Source: Pseudomonas sp. (GTDB lineage: Bacteria; Pseudomonadota; Gammaproteobacteria; Pseudomonadales; Pseudomonadaceae). From it: a stretch of DNA of 8,272 bases. How positions within the stretch are numbered: position 1 is the stretch's first letter; each line of letters begins with the position of its first letter. Positions 7,083 to 8,272 of this stretch are shown piece after piece. The stretch spans positions 1 through 8,272 of the forward strand of contig DPSI01000409.1 in assembly GCA_003527165.1 (NCBI GenBank), written 5' to 3'. The translations under genes and the position numbers were made by a program. The notes under the pieces were generated by a model. The model was not told where the DNA came from. It saw nothing but the letters and a program-made list of their open reading frames with translations, and searched no databases.

Positions 7083-8272
7083 TCAGCGATTGCGGGTCAA
7101 CAATGCCGGCTTCTCGCCGCGAGGCTTCGTCGGAAGCTGATCCAGTTGCTCCACGCTTGGCAATCGATCGAGTTTCGATTCCTTGTGGATGATCACTGGC
7201 TGCTTCTCCTTCGGCTTGGCCGCGACATCCTGACGGGCGCGGCTATCGTTGTCGATCCGGCGTCCTTCGTTCTTGCGTCGTGGCTGACCATCGCCGCGGG
7301 GTTGTCCCGGCTTCCGTTTGCTTTTGCCGGCGCCGCCTGACGAGCCCGCACCGCCACCGCGCGGACCTGTCGCAGCGCGGGGTTGCCCGGCACCTGGCTG
7401 CGCTGCAGCGCCCGGGCGACGGCCACGGCCCTGCTTATTCTGGTAAGGGCTGACGTAATCGACGCGATTGCCGAAGTTGTCCAGGTCGTCATCGAGAAAC
7501 ACTTCTGGATCGCGGTCACTGGGCAGGCGCGGCGGACGACTGACCGGTGCCGCAGCGGCACCTTCTGCCGTTGAGCCCTGGTTTGCACTGCGCGGTTTGT
7601 TCCGGCCGCGACGGTTGCGCTCGCGCTCTTTCGGCTCGGTGCTCTTTTCCGCCGCCTTGGCTGCACGCGGCTTGCGCTCGCTGTTGCGCGCTGGCCGCGG
7701 TTGGCGTGCTTCGCGCACTTCGGGCTTTTCCGCCTCGATGGTGCTGGCGTCGAAGCCCATCAGGTCGCCATCCGGAATCTTTTGCTTGGTCATCCGCTCG
7801 ATGCCCTTGAGCAGTTTTTCCTCGTCGGGCGCCACCAGCGAAATCGCTTCACCGCTGCGACCGGCCCGGCCGGTACGACCGATGCGGTGAACGTAGTCTT
7901 CCTCGACATTGGGCAGCTCAAAGTTAACCACGTGTGGCAGCTGATCGATATCCAGGCCGCGGGCCGCGATATCGGTGGCCACCAGAATTCGTACGGCGTT
8001 CGCCTTGAAGTCCGCCAGCGCCTTGGTGCGGGCGTTCTGGCTCTTGTTGCCATGAATCGCGACCGCCGGCAGGCCATGCTTGTCGAGGTACTCGGCGAGG
8101 CGGTTGGCACCATGCTTGGTGCGGGTGAACACCAGCACCTGTTCCCACGCGCCCTGGGTGATCAGATGCGCCAGCAGTGCACGTTTGTGGGTGGCTGGCA
8201 GGCGGAACACGCGCTGCTCGATGCGCTCGACCGTGGTGTTCGGCGGCGTCACCTCGATGCGCTCCGGCTCGT
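7083..8272 (-). CDS. rhlE: RhlE-family DEAD-box ATP-dependent RNA helicase, C-terminal part
   Basis: This is a cytoplasmic RNA helicase that would unwind RNA in ribosome assembly or RNA decay. The start is beyond the right edge; 395 residues are visible, beginning [12 protein letters not shown], the link between the two RecA-like domains. The Q motif, Walker A and DEAD box are therefore outside. The second RecA domain is complete: motif [10 protein letters not shown] (45-52), [14 protein letters not shown] (about 71-85), motif [15 protein letters not shown] (96-109) and motif [13 protein letters not shown] (128-138). From about residue 165 a ~230-residue tail follows, rich in Arg, Lys, Pro, Gly and Ala, ending [10 protein letters not shown]. 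Long basic tails occur in Pseudomonas RhlE proteins and aid RNA or partner binding. In P. aeruginosa the gene next to oprM is PA0428 (rhlE2), and position and tail suggest this is its orthologue. The gene converges on oprM and shares its terminator. Confidence 0.93.
   Translation of the reverse strand, partial: EPERIEVTPPNTTVERIEQRVFRLPATHKRALLAHLITQGAWEQVLVFTRTKHGANRLAEYLDKHGLPAVAIHGNKSQNARTKALADFKANAVRILVATDIAARGLDIDQLPHVVNFELPNVEEDYVHRIGRTGRAGRSGEAISLVAPDEEKLLKGIERMTKQKIPDGDLMGFDASTIEAEKPEVREARQPRPARNSERKPRAAKAAEKSTEPKERERNRRGRNKPRSANQGSTAEGAAAAPVSRPPRLPSDRDPEVFLDDDLDNFGNRVDYVSPYQNKQGRGRRPGAAAQPGAGQPRAATGPRGGGAGSSGGAGKSKRKPGQPRGDGQPRRKNEGRRIDNDSRARQDVAAKPKEKQPVIIHKESKLDRLPSVEQLDQLPTKPRGEKPALLTRNR

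Noticed and set aside
7250..7780. Low-complexity stretch in the helicase gene as a possible repeat array or novel gene on the plus strand
   Set aside because: On the minus strand it reads in frame as the basic Arg/Pro/Gly tail normal for Pseudomonas RhlE proteins; the plus-strand frames there show no motifs.
1..8272. Mobile element, integron or resistance island bringing the two parts together
   Set aside because: No transposase, integrase, terminal inverted repeats, target duplications or att-like sites are visible, and the change occurs inside a conserved coding motif rather than at an element boundary.

Overview
The window reads as two taxonomically different pieces joined inside one open reading frame. 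From base 1 to about 2,990 the DNA is very GC-rich at third codon positions (90 of the first 100 codons of the permease end in G or C). Its protein content looks alphaproteobacterial, of the Caulobacterales type (Brevundimonas or Caulobacter-like). From about 3,000 to the end it looks like a Pseudomonas chromosome: G/C at third positions falls to 68 of the first 100 codons of the outer-membrane gene, and the gene order permease - OprM - convergent RhlE helicase is that of the mexB-oprM-rhlE2 locus. These affiliations come from recall of family sequences, not from a database search.

Left part: the 3' end of a class II aldolase/adducin-family gene (1-450), an overlapping gene for a small exported protein that looks like an outer-membrane beta-barrel (about 447-1208), then a short gap holding a hairpin and a small dyad. 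Next comes an RND periplasmic adaptor (1321-2427, or from 1285) that is anchored by an N-terminal helix and has no lipobox.

Centre: an RND efflux permease (2424-5561) that overlaps the adaptor by ATGA. Its first ~182 residues (TM1 and the first porter segments) are of the alphaproteobacterial type, with an [12 protein letters not shown] signature. Everything after the YAMRIWL motif (residues 182-188) is MexB/TtgB-like. The proton-relay residues D407, D408, K938 and R970 are all present and the frame is open throughout. The two most likely readings are a chimeric assembly joined at a conserved stretch, or a genuine domain-swap recombinant. The simultaneous change of taxon, codon use and synteny at one point makes the assembly artefact the more likely reading.

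Right part: an OprM/TtgC-type outer-membrane lipoprotein channel (5558-6985), again overlapping its upstream gene by ATGA, then a perfect 17-bp hairpin acting as a two-way terminator. On the minus strand is the C-terminal part of an RhlE-type DEAD-box RNA helicase (7083-8272), which runs off the right edge. As drawn, adaptor, permease and channel would form one tripartite drug-efflux operon. However, the adaptor and the channel appear to come from different pump families and different organisms, so the operon should not be taken as one natural system until the junction is verified. I see no mobile element, integron, CRISPR array, tRNA or rRNA.
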